Positions 9,578 to 19,236 of a DNA stretch of 64,000 nucleotides are shown here, in pieces. The notes under the pieces are model-generated. The model was given only the letters and a program-made list of their open reading frames with translations, searched no databases and had not been told where the DNA came from. This DNA comes from Pseudolabrys sp. Root1462. Lineage in GTDB: Bacteria; Pseudomonadota; Alphaproteobacteria; Rhizobiales; Xanthobacteraceae. Positions within the stretch are counted from its first letter, which is position 1. Every line of letters begins with the position of its first letter. The DNA lies in contig NZ_LMFS01000001.1 of the NCBI RefSeq assembly GCF_001426945.1, forward strand, positions 1,019,757-1,083,756, read 5' to 3'. The position numbers were made by a program, and so were the translations under genes.

Positions 9578-9988
9578 ATGGCCATCACCGACGTTCCGAT
9601 TTTCTCGATGCTGCGGACCCGGATGTCCTGGAACCAGGAGCGCCAGAAGGTGCTCGCCCAGAACGTCGCCAATGCCGACACACCAAATTACCGGGGCCGC
9701 GATCTCGTGGCGCCGAAATTCGCCGACTCGGTCGCCGTGTCGGCGCGTCCGGTGGACCAGGTGGTCCTGGCCGCCACTGAGCCGGGCCATATCGGCGGCA
9801 CGTCAATGGGCGGCGCCAGCCAGTACGGCACGACCAAGGGCGGCTACGAGGTTCGGCCAACCGGCAACTCCGTCAACCTCGAGGACGAGATGATGAAGGT
9901 TGCCTCCAACCAGATGGAATACCAGGCCGCGACCGCGCTCTACACGCGCAGCCTCGGCCTGCTGAAGGTTGCGCTCGGCAAGAAGTAA
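9578..9988 (+). CDS. flgB: FlgB flagellar proximal rod protein
   Basis: FlgB is a rod component exported through the flagellar type III apparatus. The 136 aa product has the conserved N-terminal rod motif VLAQNVANADTPNYRGRDL and a C-terminal helix with MEYQAATALYTRSLGLLKVALG that packs in the rod. It starts the plus-strand unit flgB-flgC-fliE-fliQ-fliR-flhB. Confidence 0.97.
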   Translation: MAITDVPIFSMLRTRMSWNQERQKVLAQNVANADTPNYRGRDLVAPKFADSVAVSARPVDQVVLAATEPGHIGGTSMGGASQYGTTKGGYEVRPTGNSVNLEDEMMKVASNQMEYQAATALYTRSLGLLKVALGKK

Positions 9989-10028
9989 CGGCCGCCACCG
10001 AGGCACGAGGCGAGCAGGGAGAAGACCG

Positions 10029-10439
10029 ATGGACTTCATGAAGACGATGACGATCGCGGCGTCCGGCCTCAAGGCGCAGGCGGGCCGCATGCGCGTCATT
10101 TCGGAAAACATCGCCAACGCCGACTCTGTTGCGCAGACGCCGGGAGCCGATCCGTACCGGCGCAAGATCGCCACCTTCAACACCGAACTCGATCGTTCGC
10201 TCGATGCGCGCGTCGTGTCCCTCGGCCGCGTCGCCAATGACAAGAGCGACTTCCGCATCAAATACGAGCCGGGCAATCCTTCGGCCGATGCCGATGGCAA
10301 CGTGAAATATCCGAACGTCAATTCGCTGGTCGAAATGACCGACATGCGCGAGGCGCAGCGCTCCTACGAAGCCAACATCAACGTGATCAGCGCGACGCGC
10401 CGCATGATCCAGCGCACCATCGATATCCTCAAGGCTTGA
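10029..10439 (+). CDS. flgC: FlgC flagellar proximal rod protein
   Basis: The 136 aa product is a proximal rod protein and partner of FlgB. It has the rod signature SGLKAQAGRMRVISENIANAD near the N-terminus (split here by the usual helix turn) and the C-terminal MREAQRSYEANINVISATRRM helix region. I chose ATG 10029 because GGGAGAAG precedes it; the upstream in-frame extension is Arg-rich and not FlgC-like. Confidence 0.97.
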   Translation: MDFMKTMTIAASGLKAQAGRMRVISENIANADSVAQTPGADPYRRKIATFNTELDRSLDARVVSLGRVANDKSDFRIKYEPGNPSADADGNVKYPNVNSLVEMTDMREAQRSYEANINVISATRRMIQRTIDILKA

Positions 10440-10441
10440 GC

Positions 10442-10490
10442 CCGCATGATCCCGAAAAGCGAAAGCCGGTTTTCGGATCGGATCATGCGG
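10442..10490. repeat. Intergenic palindrome of the GCATGATC type
   Basis: Perfect outer arms CCGCATGATCC (10442-10452) and GGATCATGCGG (10480-10490) enclose inner arms CCGAAAA (10452-10458) and TTTTCGG (10470-10476). Palindromes of this form (GCATGATC...CGAAAA...TTTTCGG...GATCATGC) are dispersed in many Rhizobiales genomes. It lies between flgC and fliE, so it may form an mRNA hairpin that separates the two cistrons. Confidence 0.75.
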
Positions 10491-10511
10491 CAAACAAACG
10501 GATAGCAAATC

Positions 10512-10835
10512 ATGGCCAGTCCACTTTCCGCCGCCGGCGCTTACGCGAATATCGCCCGTCTCGCCACCAATCAGGCCGCATCGCTGCCGGGAGTCGGTGG
10601 CGCGGGGCAGACGAGCGAGACCAGTTTTGCCGCCGTCCTCAAGGACGCGATCGGGGCCGTGCATGAAAGCGGTCACAAATCAGACGTGCAGTCGCAGGAG
10701 ATGGTGAAGGGGCGCGGCAACATGGTGGATGTCGTCACCGCGGTCTCAGAGACCGAAGTAGCGATCGATGCCGTGGTCGCCGTGCGCGACAAGGTGATCG
10801 CGGCATACGAAGAAATCATGCGGATGCCGATCTGA
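10512..10835 (+). CDS. fliE: FliE flagellar hook-basal body protein
   Basis: FliE joins the MS ring and export gate to the proximal rod. The 107 aa product ends in the FliE C-terminal helices: MVDVVTAVSETEVAIDAVVAV followed by RDKVIAAYEEIMRMPI (family ending similar to YQEIMRMPV). Its Ala-rich N-terminal half is typical. It follows the intergenic palindrome after flgC. Confidence 0.94.
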   Translation: MASPLSAAGAYANIARLATNQAASLPGVGGAGQTSETSFAAVLKDAIGAVHESGHKSDVQSQEMVKGRGNMVDVVTAVSETEVAIDAVVAVRDKVIAAYEEIMRMPI

Positions 10836-10845
10836 GTCGGGGCCG

Positions 10846-10950
10846 TCATGCTCGCGCGTGCGGGCATCCAGTAATCGCGTGTGTTCAATGTTTTGCGGGC
10901 GAAACAGCCCGCGCTTACTGGATCCTCGCTTTCGCGGGGGTGGCACGGAG
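10846..10950. repeat. Dispersed inverted-repeat element between fliE and fliQ
   Basis: ATCCAGTAA (10866-10874) pairs with TTACTGGAT (10915-10923). An inner hairpin GCGGGC/GCCCGC lies at 10895-10900 and 10907-10912. The right end, CGCTTTCGCGGGGG, reappears at the element at 53027-53118. It looks like a non-coding palindromic repeat inserted between two flagellar cistrons. Confidence 0.6.
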
Positions 10951-10956
10951 AGTGGA

Positions 10957-11220
10957 ATGACTGGTCCCGAAGTTCTCGACGTCGCGCGCGACGCAATTTA
11001 CACGCTGATCATCGTGTCCGCGCCGGTCATGCTGGTCGGCCTTATCGTTGGCGTCGTCGTTTCGCTGTTCCAGGCGCTGACGCAGATTCAAGAGCAGACG
11101 CTCGCCTTCGTGCCGAAGATTCTCGCGATCTTCATATCGCTGCTGATCGCCCTGCCGTTCATGGCCGAGAAGCTGCAAATGGAAATGATGCGCATTGCCG
11201 CGCGAATCGTGACAGGGTGA
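10957..11220 (+). CDS. fliQ: FliQ flagellar export gate protein
   Basis: FliQ is a two-helix membrane subunit of the type III export gate. The 87 aa product begins MTGPEVLDVARDAIYTL and has two membrane segments (about 17-40 and 52-74) around the conserved loop QALTQIQEQTLAFVPK. I chose ATG 10957, which has GGAGAGTGGA just upstream. The open frame extends further up only through the repeat element. Confidence 0.96.
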   Translation: MTGPEVLDVARDAIYTLIIVSAPVMLVGLIVGVVVSLFQALTQIQEQTLAFVPKILAIFISLLIALPFMAEKLQMEMMRIAARIVTG

Positions 11221-11263
11221 TGCGCGCTCCCAAAGGAGTTGGCGGTTCGTCCGAGCTCACCCG

Positions 11264-12034
11264 ATGCAGATCAACATCTCCTTCCTTCCGGCGCTCGCGG
11301 CCGCATTTCTCCTGACCTTTGCCCGCATCGGCACCATGATGATGATGATGCCCGGGCTTGGCGAGAGCAACATGCCGTCGCGCGTGCGGCTGACGATCGC
11401 ACTGGTGCTGACCGGGACGCTGCTGCCGCTGCACCAGCAGGCCTATACGGTGAGTCTCGATTCGTTCGGCCCCGTTCTGGTGATGCTGCTCCAGGAAATC
11501 GTCGTCGGCGCCGTGCTCGGTCTCACCGCGCGGCTGGCGCTGTCCGCGCTTCAGGTCGCCGGATCCGTCATCGCCCAGCAAATGGGCCTCGGCTTCGTCA
11601 CCGCGGTCGACCCGACGCAGAATCAGCAAGGCCTGCTGGTCGGCAACTTTCTCACCGTGCTCGGCGTGGCCATCATCTTCGCCACCGACATGCACCATCT
11701 GGTGATCAAGGCGCTCAACGACAGTTACGTGATCTTCGCGCCGGGCGAGATACCGTTGTCGGGCGATGCGGCCAAGCACATCACGAATGTGATCGCCACG
11801 TCGTTCAAGATCGGCATCCAGCTCTCGGCGCCGTTTCTGGTGTTCGGGCTGATCTTCAATCTCGGCCTCGGCGTGATGTCGCGCCTGATGCCGCAGATGC
11901 AGGTGTTCTTCATCGGCATGCCGTTGTCGATCCTGCTCGGTCTCTTCCTGCTGGCTTTGGTGATTGCCGCCATGATGGGGACGTTCACCGGCTACATCGG
12001 AAGTGTGCTTCTCGAACTTGCGCCAGGCCAATAA
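11264..12034 (+). CDS. fliR: FliR flagellar export gate protein
   Basis: FliR completes the FliP5-FliQ4-FliR1 gate. The 256 aa polytopic membrane protein shows the family segments FARIGTMMMMMPGLGE, VRLTIALVLT and LGLTARLALSALQVAGSVIAQQMGLGF. It lies between fliQ and flhB, the standard order. Its start ATG at 11264 follows fliQ by 43 bases. Confidence 0.96.
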   Translation: MQINISFLPALAAAFLLTFARIGTMMMMMPGLGESNMPSRVRLTIALVLTGTLLPLHQQAYTVSLDSFGPVLVMLLQEIVVGAVLGLTARLALSALQVAGSVIAQQMGLGFVTAVDPTQNQQGLLVGNFLTVLGVAIIFATDMHHLVIKALNDSYVIFAPGEIPLSGDAAKHITNVIATSFKIGIQLSAPFLVFGLIFNLGLGVMSRLMPQMQVFFIGMPLSILLGLFLLALVIAAMMGTFTGYIGSVLLELAPGQ

Positions 12035-12044
12035 GGGGTAGCGC

Positions 12045-13115
12045 ATGGCAGAAGAAGCAGACCTTGAAGATAAAACAGAAGACCCCTCCCAAAAACGGTT
12101 AGACGACGCGCTCGAGCGCGGCAACGTCGTCAAGAGCCAGGAGGTCAATACCTGGTTCATCATTGCCGGCGCGACTTTGGTGCTGCTGTCGTTCTCGGGC
12201 GGCATGGGGCAGGGCCTCACCACGACGATGCGCGGCCTGATCGCCAATTCCTACGACATCAACGTCGATGGTCCGGCGATGCCGGCTCTGTTCCGTGAGA
12301 TCGGTCTCGAGATGCTGGCGGCGGTCGGCATACCGTTCCTGGTGCTGATGCTGGCGGCGCTTGCCGGCAATCTCATTCAGCATCGGCTGGTCTGGTCTAC
12401 CGAAGCGCTGTCGCCGAAGTTTTCGAAAATTTCGCCGCTCGCCGGCTTGAAGCGTCTGTTCTCGAAGCAGGCGCTCGCCAATCTCGGCAAAGGTATCGTC
12501 AAGCTGATCGTCCTCGGAAGCGTTATGACGGCGCTGATGTGGCCCGAGCGCGAACGCATGGAGGGCCTGGTCACCATGGACCCGGCGGCGCTCTTGCCTT
12601 TCACGCAGGTGCTGTCGCTGAAGATGATGGGGGCGGTGGTCGCGCTGCTCGCCGTGGTCGCCGGCGCCGATTATTTCTTCCAGTACCGGACCTGGTTCGG
12701 CAAGCTGAAGATGTCGCTTCAGGAACTGAAGGACGAAATCAAGCAGACCCAGGGCGACCCCTTCATCAAGGGCAAGCTCAAGCAGATCCGCGCGATGCGC
12801 GCCAAGCAGCGTATGTCGTCCGCGGTGCCGAAGGCCTCGGTCATCATCACTAACCCGACCCACTACGCGGTGGCGCTGCAATACGAACGCGGCATGGACG
12901 CGCCGCTCTGCGTCGCCAAGGGCGTCGATGCCATGGCGCTGCAGATCCGCAAAATTGCCACCGCGCACGACGTGCCGATCGTGGAAAACCCGCCGCTCGC
13001 CCGGGCGCTGCACGCCACAGTGGAGGTCGATCAGACCATTCCGCCCGAGCATTACAAGGCGGTGGCCGAGGTCATCAGCTACGTCATGAAGCTGCGGCGC
13101 GCGGTACGGCCTTAA
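12045..13115 (+). CDS. flhB: FlhB flagellar export substrate-specificity switch
   Basis: FlhB switches the export apparatus from rod/hook to filament substrates by autocleavage. The 356 aa protein starts with the amphipathic segment DKTEDPSQKRLDDALERG, has four membrane helices (about 30-215) and a cytoplasmic domain carrying the autocleavage motif Asn270-Pro271-Thr272-His273. An AAGGGG ribosome-binding site precedes ATG 12045, ten bases after fliR. Confidence 0.97.
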   Translation: MAEEADLEDKTEDPSQKRLDDALERGNVVKSQEVNTWFIIAGATLVLLSFSGGMGQGLTTTMRGLIANSYDINVDGPAMPALFREIGLEMLAAVGIPFLVLMLAALAGNLIQHRLVWSTEALSPKFSKISPLAGLKRLFSKQALANLGKGIVKLIVLGSVMTALMWPERERMEGLVTMDPAALLPFTQVLSLKMMGAVVALLAVVAGADYFFQYRTWFGKLKMSLQELKDEIKQTQGDPFIKGKLKQIRAMRAKQRMSSAVPKASVIITNPTHYAVALQYERGMDAPLCVAKGVDAMALQIRKIATAHDVPIVENPPLARALHATVEVDQTIPPEHYKAVAEVISYVMKLRRAVRP

Positions 13116-13221
13116 AAGGCCCAGCCGGGAGCAAGAAATCGCGGTTAAGACCCATCAAAGGCAGGGATTTCCGGCATCCGGCCCTTGCGCGGATGGGGCC
13201 GCTTAAGGCAACTGAAAGACC

Positions 13222-15846
13222 ATGGCACCCGAGCACGTGAGCGACCCGCGGCCGGCGCCCGCGCCGAATGACGGGCGGGGCAAGCGGCAGGCCTTCGACA
13301 AGAGCCAAAGCGCACCGCGCTCCGGCTCGGTCGGCATGGTTCTCCTTGTCGCGCTGCTTCTGATCGCGGCGGCGGCCGGCCTCATCTATATCGGGCCGTC
13401 GCACGCCGAGACTTACATCCTGATCATGCTAGCGGTCCTCGGTACTTTCGGGGTCTTCGCCTTGTTCGCGCTGGCCTCCGGCATCATGCGACTGTCGAGC
13501 CGGGAACAAAGCAACCCGCTGATCAAGCAGGTGATCGACTACGGTTTCGACGGCATCGTCGTCACCGATCAGGCGGGGCGCGTGTTCTACGCCAACGCCA
13601 CCTATCTCGACCTGACCGGCGCCGCCTCGCCCGAGGACGTGCGGCCGATCGAACGGGTCTTCATGGGCGACCCGGAAGTCTCCGAAGCGATCTATCGCCT
13701 GCTCAAGGCGGCGCGCGAGGGCCGGCGGCTGCAGGAGGAAGTGCGTATCGCCGGTGCGCCCGGCGAAGCCGCGCGCTGGCTCAGGCTCAGGGTGCGGCCG
13801 CTCGGCGAGAACCGCCGCGATTCCAAGCTCGCGGTGTGGTCGATCGCCGACGTCACGCGCGAACGCGAGCGCCATGAAAACGTCTTCCAGGAACTGCAGC
13901 ACGCCATCGATTATCTCGATCACGCGCCGGCGGGGTTCTTCTCCGTCGATGCCAAAGGCGCGATCGTCTATCTCAACGCCACGCTGGCCAACTGGCTCGA
14001 TCAGGATCTGGCGCAGATCGGCGTCGGTGCCGGCGCCGGCTCGCTGACGCTCAACGACATCGTCGCCGGCGAAGGCGCCGCGCTGCTCACCACGCTCAAT
14101 GCTGCGCCGGGTGAAGTCAAAATCGAGGTGCTCGATCTCGACCTCAAGACCCGCACCGGGCGGCCGGTGCCGGTGCGCCTGTTCCACAAGGTGGCTTACG
14201 GCGCCGATGGCACGCCCGGGGTCTCGCGCACGCTAGTGCTCAACCGCGGCAAGGATGGCGGCAAGGACGCGCAGCGCGACGCCGAAGTGCGCTTCATGCG
14301 CTTCTTCCAGAACACGCCGATGGCGATCGCCACCGTGGACAAGACCTGCCGGGTCGCTCGCAGCAATGCGCGCTTTGCCACCTCGTTCGAAGGCATGATC
14401 GGCGAGAACCGGTCCATTCTTTCCGTAGTCAATGAGCGAGACCGCTCGACGCTGGAGGCCGCGATCAGGCTCGCCGCCGGCGGGCAGGGCGACATTCCGC
14501 CGGTCGAGGCGCAACTGGCCGGCTCCGACGAGCGCTGGGCCAGCTTCTTCGTTTCGGCGGTGGAGGACAAGGACGGCGGCGACGGCGAAGCCGCCATCGT
14601 CTATGCGCTGGAGACCACGGCGCAGCGCACGCTGGAGAACAAGGTCTATCAACAGCAGAAGATGGAGTCGGTCGGGCAACTGGCCGGCGGCATCGCCCAC
14701 GATTTCAACAACGTGCTGTCCGCCATCATGATGGCGACGGACTTCCTGCTGAACGCGCACAAGCCGACCGATCCGTCGTTCCAGGACATCATCCAGATCA
14801 AGCAGAACGCCAACCGCGCCGCGGCGCTGGTGCGGCAGTTGCTCGCCTTCTCGCGCAAGCAGACGCTGCGCCCGCAGGTGCTCGACCTTGGCGAGGTGCT
14901 GGGCGATCTCGGCATGCTGCTCAAGCGCCTGATCGGCGAGAAGGTAACGTTCGGCGGCGTGAAGCACGGCCGCGATCTCTGGCCCGTAAAGGCGGACCTG
15001 TCACAATTCGAACAGGTGATCGTCAACCTCGCCGTCAACGCCCGCGACGCGATGCCGGACGGCGGCACGCTCGGCATCTCGACGTCGAATGTGCTGGCGG
15101 CCGACTGCGCCAAATTCAATTACAAGGGCATTCCGGCGGCCGACTACGTGCTGGTCGAAGTCAGCGACACCGGCACCGGCATTCCGCCGGATATCATCGA
15201 CAAGATCTTCGAGCCGTTCTTCTCGACCAAGGAGGTCGGCAAAGGCACTGGCCTCGGCCTCTCGACGGTATACGGCATCGTCAAGCAGACCGGCGGCTAC
15301 GTCTACGTCGACTCACAGCCGGGCCGCACCACCTTCCGCATCTTCCTGCCGCGGCATGTGCCGGGCGTCGAAGAAAAGCCGGCTGCGCCGTCCATCGCGC
15401 CGGCGCTCGACGCGACCAAGTCCGCTGCCGAAAACATGGCGAAGCAGGCCGCGAGTCAGGCCAATGCCGACCTGACCGGGCAGGGCACGATTCTTCTGGT
15501 CGAAGACGAGGAAGGGCTGCGCGCGCTCAATGCACGCGGTCTTTCGTCACGCGGCTACACCGTGCTCGTGGCCGGCAACGGCGTCGAAGCGCTCGAAGTG
15601 TTTGAAGGCGAGGGCCCGGTCGACCTCGTTGTGTCGGACGTCGTCATGCCGGAGATGGACGGACCGACTTTGTTGCGCGAACTGCGCAACCGCGACCCAA
15701 AGGTCAAATTCATTTTCGTATCGGGATACGCCGAAGAAGCGTTCGCCAAGAACCTTCCCAGCGATCAACAGTACAACTTCCTCGCCAAGCCGTTTACGCT
15801 GAAACAACTCGTCGCCGAAGTGAAACGCACTCTGGCGGGCGAGTGA
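13222..15846 (+). CDS. cckA: CckA hybrid histidine kinase, cell-cycle regulator
   Basis: CckA phosphorylates CtrA and CpdR through the phosphotransferase ChpT and sets cell-cycle and motility gene expression. The 874 aa protein has two membrane segments (about 38-58 and 64-90), PAS-type sensor domains (about 105-470), a DHp domain with the CckA-type H-box HDFNNVLSA (phosphoacceptor His493), an ATPase domain ([30 protein letters not shown]) and a C-terminal receiver with phosphoacceptor Asp806 in [11 protein letters not shown]. The adjacency to flhB recurs in related genomes. Its own product probably acts on the CtrA boxes in this locus. Confidence 0.93.
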   Translation: MAPEHVSDPRPAPAPNDGRGKRQAFDKSQSAPRSGSVGMVLLVALLLIAAAAGLIYIGPSHAETYILIMLAVLGTFGVFALFALASGIMRLSSREQSNPLIKQVIDYGFDGIVVTDQAGRVFYANATYLDLTGAASPEDVRPIERVFMGDPEVSEAIYRLLKAAREGRRLQEEVRIAGAPGEAARWLRLRVRPLGENRRDSKLAVWSIADVTRERERHENVFQELQHAIDYLDHAPAGFFSVDAKGAIVYLNATLANWLDQDLAQIGVGAGAGSLTLNDIVAGEGAALLTTLNAAPGEVKIEVLDLDLKTRTGRPVPVRLFHKVAYGADGTPGVSRTLVLNRGKDGGKDAQRDAEVRFMRFFQNTPMAIATVDKTCRVARSNARFATSFEGMIGENRSILSVVNERDRSTLEAAIRLAAGGQGDIPPVEAQLAGSDERWASFFVSAVEDKDGGDGEAAIVYALETTAQRTLENKVYQQQKMESVGQLAGGIAHDFNNVLSAIMMATDFLLNAHKPTDPSFQDIIQIKQNANRAAALVRQLLAFSRKQTLRPQVLDLGEVLGDLGMLLKRLIGEKVTFGGVKHGRDLWPVKADLSQFEQVIVNLAVNARDAMPDGGTLGISTSNVLAADCAKFNYKGIPAADYVLVEVSDTGTGIPPDIIDKIFEPFFSTKEVGKGTGLGLSTVYGIVKQTGGYVYVDSQPGRTTFRIFLPRHVPGVEEKPAAPSIAPALDATKSAAENMAKQAASQANADLTGQGTILLVEDEEGLRALNARGLSSRGYTVLVAGNGVEALEVFEGEGPVDLVVSDVVMPEMDGPTLLRELRNRDPKVKFIFVSGYAEEAFAKNLPSDQQYNFLAKPFTLKQLVAEVKRTLAGE

Positions 15847-15853
15847 CCGGCAA

Positions 15854-16114
15854 TCAGTAACAGGCTTGGGCCAAGCGGATCTTGGTGAAGACGAATGTGG
15901 ACACCGAGCAGCGGCCCGGCTGTGTCACGGTTTCAGCGGCCGGCGCGCGAAAGTAACTCTGTTCGGCCGCGGACGCAGTCGATGTCGCGCCGGACGCGGC
16001 GCTCGTCGCCGTGGCAGGCGCCGTGCTTTCTCGGGCGCCGTCGAATGGCGTCAGTTTGGCCTGCGCGGCGCCACCTGCCGCCAGCAGCAAGACAACGGGA
16101 AGAACATATTTCAT
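15854..16114 (-). CDS. Small secreted protein, unknown function
   Basis: The 86 aa product has a clear signal peptide (MKYVLPVVLLLAAGGAAQA) and a mature part rich in Ala, Ser and Thr with two Cys residues near the C-terminus, which could form a disulfide. GGAG lies upstream of ATG 16114. I do not recognise a family. It converges on cckA, with only eight bases between the stops. Confidence 0.55.
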   Translation of the reverse strand: MKYVLPVVLLLAAGGAAQAKLTPFDGARESTAPATATSAASGATSTASAAEQSYFRAPAAETVTQPGRCSVSTFVFTKIRLAQACY

Positions 16115-16356
16115 CGCGCCTACTCCGGGGATGATGCTTTCTGTCGGGCGTAAAACGAAACCGACCGCCAGCTGGTTCCTCTGCGGGACGATGAATAAGC
16201 CGTGAGCGCTGAAACCTTTCGTAAAATCAAGGCCTCAGACAGGGTTACCAGCAGCCTGCGGCTTTGAGGCGCAGCGGTATCTTGAACCCTTACAATCGCC
16301 TAGCCGCATACCTATTCTCCTGCACGCCCATATCGGGCCGGGAGGAATGCACGACT

Positions 16357-17316
16357 ATGAAGCGTCATCGCTGGCTGATCGCCTTTGCCGCGATCGCGAC
16401 TGTTTTCACGCTGGCCGCTGCCGACTATGCCGACGCTCGCGCGGGCCGCGGCTTCTCGTCCGGCAGCCGTGGCGCGCGCACGTTCTCGGCACCGGCGGCA
16501 ACGCCGACCGCGCCACGCGCGGCGCAGCCGCTGCAGCGTTCGACCACTCAGCCTTCAACCGCCGCGACCGGCGCGGCTGCTGCCGGTCAGGCAGCGCGGC
16601 CCGGTTTGTTCGGTGGCGGCATGCTTGGCGGCCTCGCCGCCGGCTTCCTGGGCGCGGGCCTGTTTGGCATGTTGTTCGGCCACGGCTTCATGGGCGGCAT
16701 GGGCGGCTTTGCCTCGTTCCTCGGCTTGATCCTGCAGGTCGTGCTGGTGATCGTCGTGGCGCGGCTCGCCTTCGCCTGGTGGCAGCGCCGCAATCAGCCG
16801 GCGTTGGCGATGCAAGGCACGTCGCCTGATCCGGCCGCGGGCCGTGCCGCCTCCGGACTCGGTGGCGGCTTCGGCGGTCTGTTCGGTGGCGGTAGCGCTG
16901 CCGCCCCGGCCGGCGAGCCGATCACCATCGACAAGCAGGACTACGACGATTTCGAGCAGCTGCTGGCGGATGTCCAGGCCGCCTATTCGGCCGAGGACCT
17001 CAATGCGCTGCGCAGCAAGGTGACACCGGAAATGGTGTCCTACTTTGCTGAGGACCTCGCCGAGAACGCCGGCCGTGGCCTCGTCAATCAGGTCACCGAC
17101 GTCAAGCTGCTGCAGGGCGACCTGGCGGAAGCCTGGCGCGAAGGCGGAGATGAGTACGCGACTGTCGCCATGCGCTTCATGCTGACTGACCGCATGATCG
17201 AGCGCGCCAGCGGTCGCGTCGTCGAGGGCGGTGAGCCGGCCGAAGCGACCGAACTCTGGACGTTCCGCCGCGGCCGTGGCGGCCCGTGGATGCTGTCGGC
17301 GATCCAGCAAGCCTGA
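16357..17316 (+). CDS. TIM44-like domain membrane protein
   Basis: The 319 aa protein has a signal-like N-terminus ending ADYADARAGRG. A Ser/Thr/Pro-rich stretch, Gly-rich hydrophobic segments (about residues 85-145) and a C-terminal TIM44-like domain (about 190-318, with DFEQLLADVQAAYSAEDL and WTFRR) follow. In mitochondria this fold tethers import motors; bacterial versions are membrane-associated and of uncertain role. The start has GGAGG at 16340-16344, a rather long spacing of about 12 bases. Confidence 0.85.
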   Translation: MKRHRWLIAFAAIATVFTLAAADYADARAGRGFSSGSRGARTFSAPAATPTAPRAAQPLQRSTTQPSTAATGAAAAGQAARPGLFGGGMLGGLAAGFLGAGLFGMLFGHGFMGGMGGFASFLGLILQVVLVIVVARLAFAWWQRRNQPALAMQGTSPDPAAGRAASGLGGGFGGLFGGGSAAAPAGEPITIDKQDYDDFEQLLADVQAAYSAEDLNALRSKVTPEMVSYFAEDLAENAGRGLVNQVTDVKLLQGDLAEAWREGGDEYATVAMRFMLTDRMIERASGRVVEGGEPAEATELWTFRRGRGGPWMLSAIQQA

Positions 17317-17340
17317 CGACTTCAGAGCTACGAATCATAC

Positions 17341-17376
17341 AAGCGCGCGTCCGGAACCGGGCGCGCGCTTTTTCTT
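17341..17376 (+). terminator. Rho-independent terminator after the TIM44-like gene
   Basis: AAGCGCGCG (17341-17349) pairs with CGCGCGCTT (17362-17370), followed by TTTCTTT. It ends the TIM44-like transcript just before the convergent PilZ gene. Confidence 0.8.
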
Positions 17377-17381
17377 TGGCG

Positions 17382-17681
17382 TCAGACCCGGTCGGGGAGC
17401 ATCGGATGCTTTTCGAACGTCACGCCGAGCAGCCCTTCGCGGCGCCAGACCACGCGGCATTCACGCCTGGGAAAGCCGTGCGGGGTGAGGAGAAGCGTGA
17501 AGCGATTGGGAACCGACTCCGGCCGCGGGGTCTCGATTCGCGCCCCGGTCTCGGAGACGTCGTGGACCGAGCACGGCCGAACGTGATTCGGCTCAAAGGC
17601 GATGGTCGCGGCAATGAAAAGCTGTCGGCGCTTGGCCCTGCGCTTCTCGTTGCGAACGGTTGACGCTGCTGGCTCGGGCAC
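17382..17681 (-). CDS. PilZ-domain protein
   Basis: PilZ domains bind cyclic di-GMP or act as its structural relatives. The 99 aa product carries the Arg-rich RRAKRRQ motif, where c-di-GMP binding uses RxxxR, then the beta-barrel with CSVHDVSETGARIET (resembling the D/NxSxxG motif) and CRVVWRREGLLGVTFE. The frame is open to 17831, but the GTG at 17681 with AAAGGT upstream gives the usual single-domain length. A diguanylate cyclase lies 1.6 kb away. Confidence 0.75.
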   Translation of the reverse strand: MPEPAASTVRNEKRRAKRRQLFIAATIAFEPNHVRPCSVHDVSETGARIETPRPESVPNRFTLLLTPHGFPRRECRVVWRREGLLGVTFEKHPMLPDRV

Positions 17682-18044
17682 GAGGGGTGACCTTTCAGAA
17701 ACTGACAAGGAACACCGATCGACGCGCGTATTGTGGAACCTTATGGTTACAAATTGCTGAAACCGGTCGCATCGCCGATGCGGTTTGTTGCGGTGCGATA
17801 GAACGACTTGCGGGGCCATGCCGGCGCGCACCGGCCGAGGTCGGCTCCTGGCTTCCCGGGTTACCCTTCGGCGTTGACGTTGCCGCGAATAACGTCTATT
17901 TGGCCCGCCGCAACTTGGTTTTCGGCCTCATCTTCGTTCGCTCCCGGCTTTGGGCTGCGCTTCAAGTGATCCCCCAAAACTCGGATAGTTGCCGCCGGCG
18001 CGAGGGGCGCGGGCGATCAACGCGGAGCGCGAAAGGAAACTACA

Positions 18045-18248
18045 ATGGCTACCGGAACTGTGAAGTTCTTCAACACCCAAAAAGGCTACGGCTTCATTCA
18101 GCCGGACGATGGTTCGAAGGACGTGTTCGTCCACATCACCGCCGTTGAAAAGGCCGGCATGCGTTCGCTGGTCGAAGGCCAGAAGATCTCGTTCGAGATC
18201 GTCACCGAGCGCGGCAAGCAGGCCGCCGGCAATCTTCAGCCGGCCTGA
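18045..18248 (+). CDS. cspA: CspA-family cold-shock protein
   Basis: The 67 aa OB-fold protein carries both RNP motifs (KGYGFIQ and DVFVHI) and binds single-stranded RNA as a chaperone. The gene is monocistronic, with a strong terminator behind it. More than 200 bases without a gene lie upstream; cold-shock mRNAs often have long 5' leaders, but I cannot identify a promoter here. Confidence 0.97.
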   Translation: MATGTVKFFNTQKGYGFIQPDDGSKDVFVHITAVEKAGMRSLVEGQKISFEIVTERGKQAAGNLQPA

Positions 18249-18273
18249 TCGGTCGACCGAATTTGAATACGGA

Positions 18274-18299
18274 GCCCGGCGGCAGCGCCGGGCTTTTTT
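18274..18299 (+). terminator. Rho-independent terminator of the cold-shock gene
   Basis: GCCCGGCG (18274-18281) and CGCCGGGC (18286-18293) form a perfect eight-pair stem with a GCAG loop, followed by six T residues. Confidence 0.93.
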
Positions 18300-18412
18300 A
18301 TTGGCGGCGGCCTGCGACAAAACGCACGCGGAATAGGGGGATCGAACCGGTGTTAGCTACCGACAAGGCGCGGCCCGTCTGAGCCGCGTCGTAACGCCGG
18401 GAGGTCATGTCT

Positions 18413-19072
18413 ATGCTGAAACGTCGTACCGCTGTCGTGATGGCGGCAGCGCTCGCCTTCGTCTTCGCCACGCCAGCCCTGGCGCAGCAGGCGACCATGA
18501 GTTTCTTCGTCACCAGTAACGGGGTAGGCAACGGCGCCAATCTCGGCGGCATCGACGGCGCCGACAAGCACTGTCAGACGCTCGCGGCAGCGGCCGGTGC
18601 CGGCGCCACGACGTGGCACGCCTATCTGTCGACGCAAGGGCAGGGCGCGGTGAATGCCCGTGACCGCATCGGCAAGGGTCCCTGGGTCAACGCCAAGGGT
18701 GTCACCATCGCCAAAGACGTCGCCGAATTGCATGGCTCCAACAACCTGACCAAACAGACGGCGCTGTCGGAAAAGGGTGACGTCATCAACGGTCGCGGCG
18801 ATCAGCCAAACCGGCACGACATCCTCACCGGTTCGCAACCCGACGGCACTGCGTTTCCCGCCGACAAGGATATGACCTGCAAGAATTACTCGAGCGGCAC
18901 TGAGGGCAGCGTCATGCTCGGCCACTCCGACCGCACCGGCCTCGACGACAGCGCGCCGGCCAAATCGTGGAACTCGTCGCATCCGTCGCGCGGTCCGGGC
19001 GGCGGTTGCACCCAAGCCGACCTGCGTTCGACCGGCGGCGACGGTCTCCTGTATTGCTTCGCTGTCAACTGA
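18413..19072 (+). CDS. Secreted lectin-like protein
   Basis: The 219 aa product has a signal peptide ending TPALAQQ. A conserved domain follows, rich in Gly, Asn and Asp (NARDRIGKGPW, LHGSNNLTKQTALSEKGDVING, HDILTGSQPDGTAFP), with Cys residues likely paired. Similar proteins in Bradyrhizobium are annotated as lectins; carbohydrate binding is not shown by this sequence. ATG 18413 is preferred over ATG 18407 because GGGAGG at 18399-18404 then has eight bases of spacing. Confidence 0.8.
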   Translation: MLKRRTAVVMAAALAFVFATPALAQQATMSFFVTSNGVGNGANLGGIDGADKHCQTLAAAAGAGATTWHAYLSTQGQGAVNARDRIGKGPWVNAKGVTIAKDVAELHGSNNLTKQTALSEKGDVINGRGDQPNRHDILTGSQPDGTAFPADKDMTCKNYSSGTEGSVMLGHSDRTGLDDSAPAKSWNSSHPSRGPGGGCTQADLRSTGGDGLLYCFAVN

Positions 19073-19100
19073 AGCGCGTATAAACAAGCACAACCGGTAC

Positions 19101-19127
19101 AACGGACGGCCCCTGTGGCCGTCCGTT
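19101..19127 (+). terminator. Hairpin after the lectin-like gene
   Basis: AACGGACGGCC (19101-19111) pairs with GGCCGTCCGTT (19117-19127) around a short loop. There is no T-run after it, so it may be a transcript-stabilising hairpin and not a true terminator. Confidence 0.5.
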
Positions 19128-19236
19128 CTGCATGCAAATACCGCATCAAGCTGGCGCTATATTTTTAACGGTTGCGCCGGTATACCGGATCATCGATGGA
19201 ATGCGAGGCTGCGCCGCTGACGGCGCGCAACGGTAA

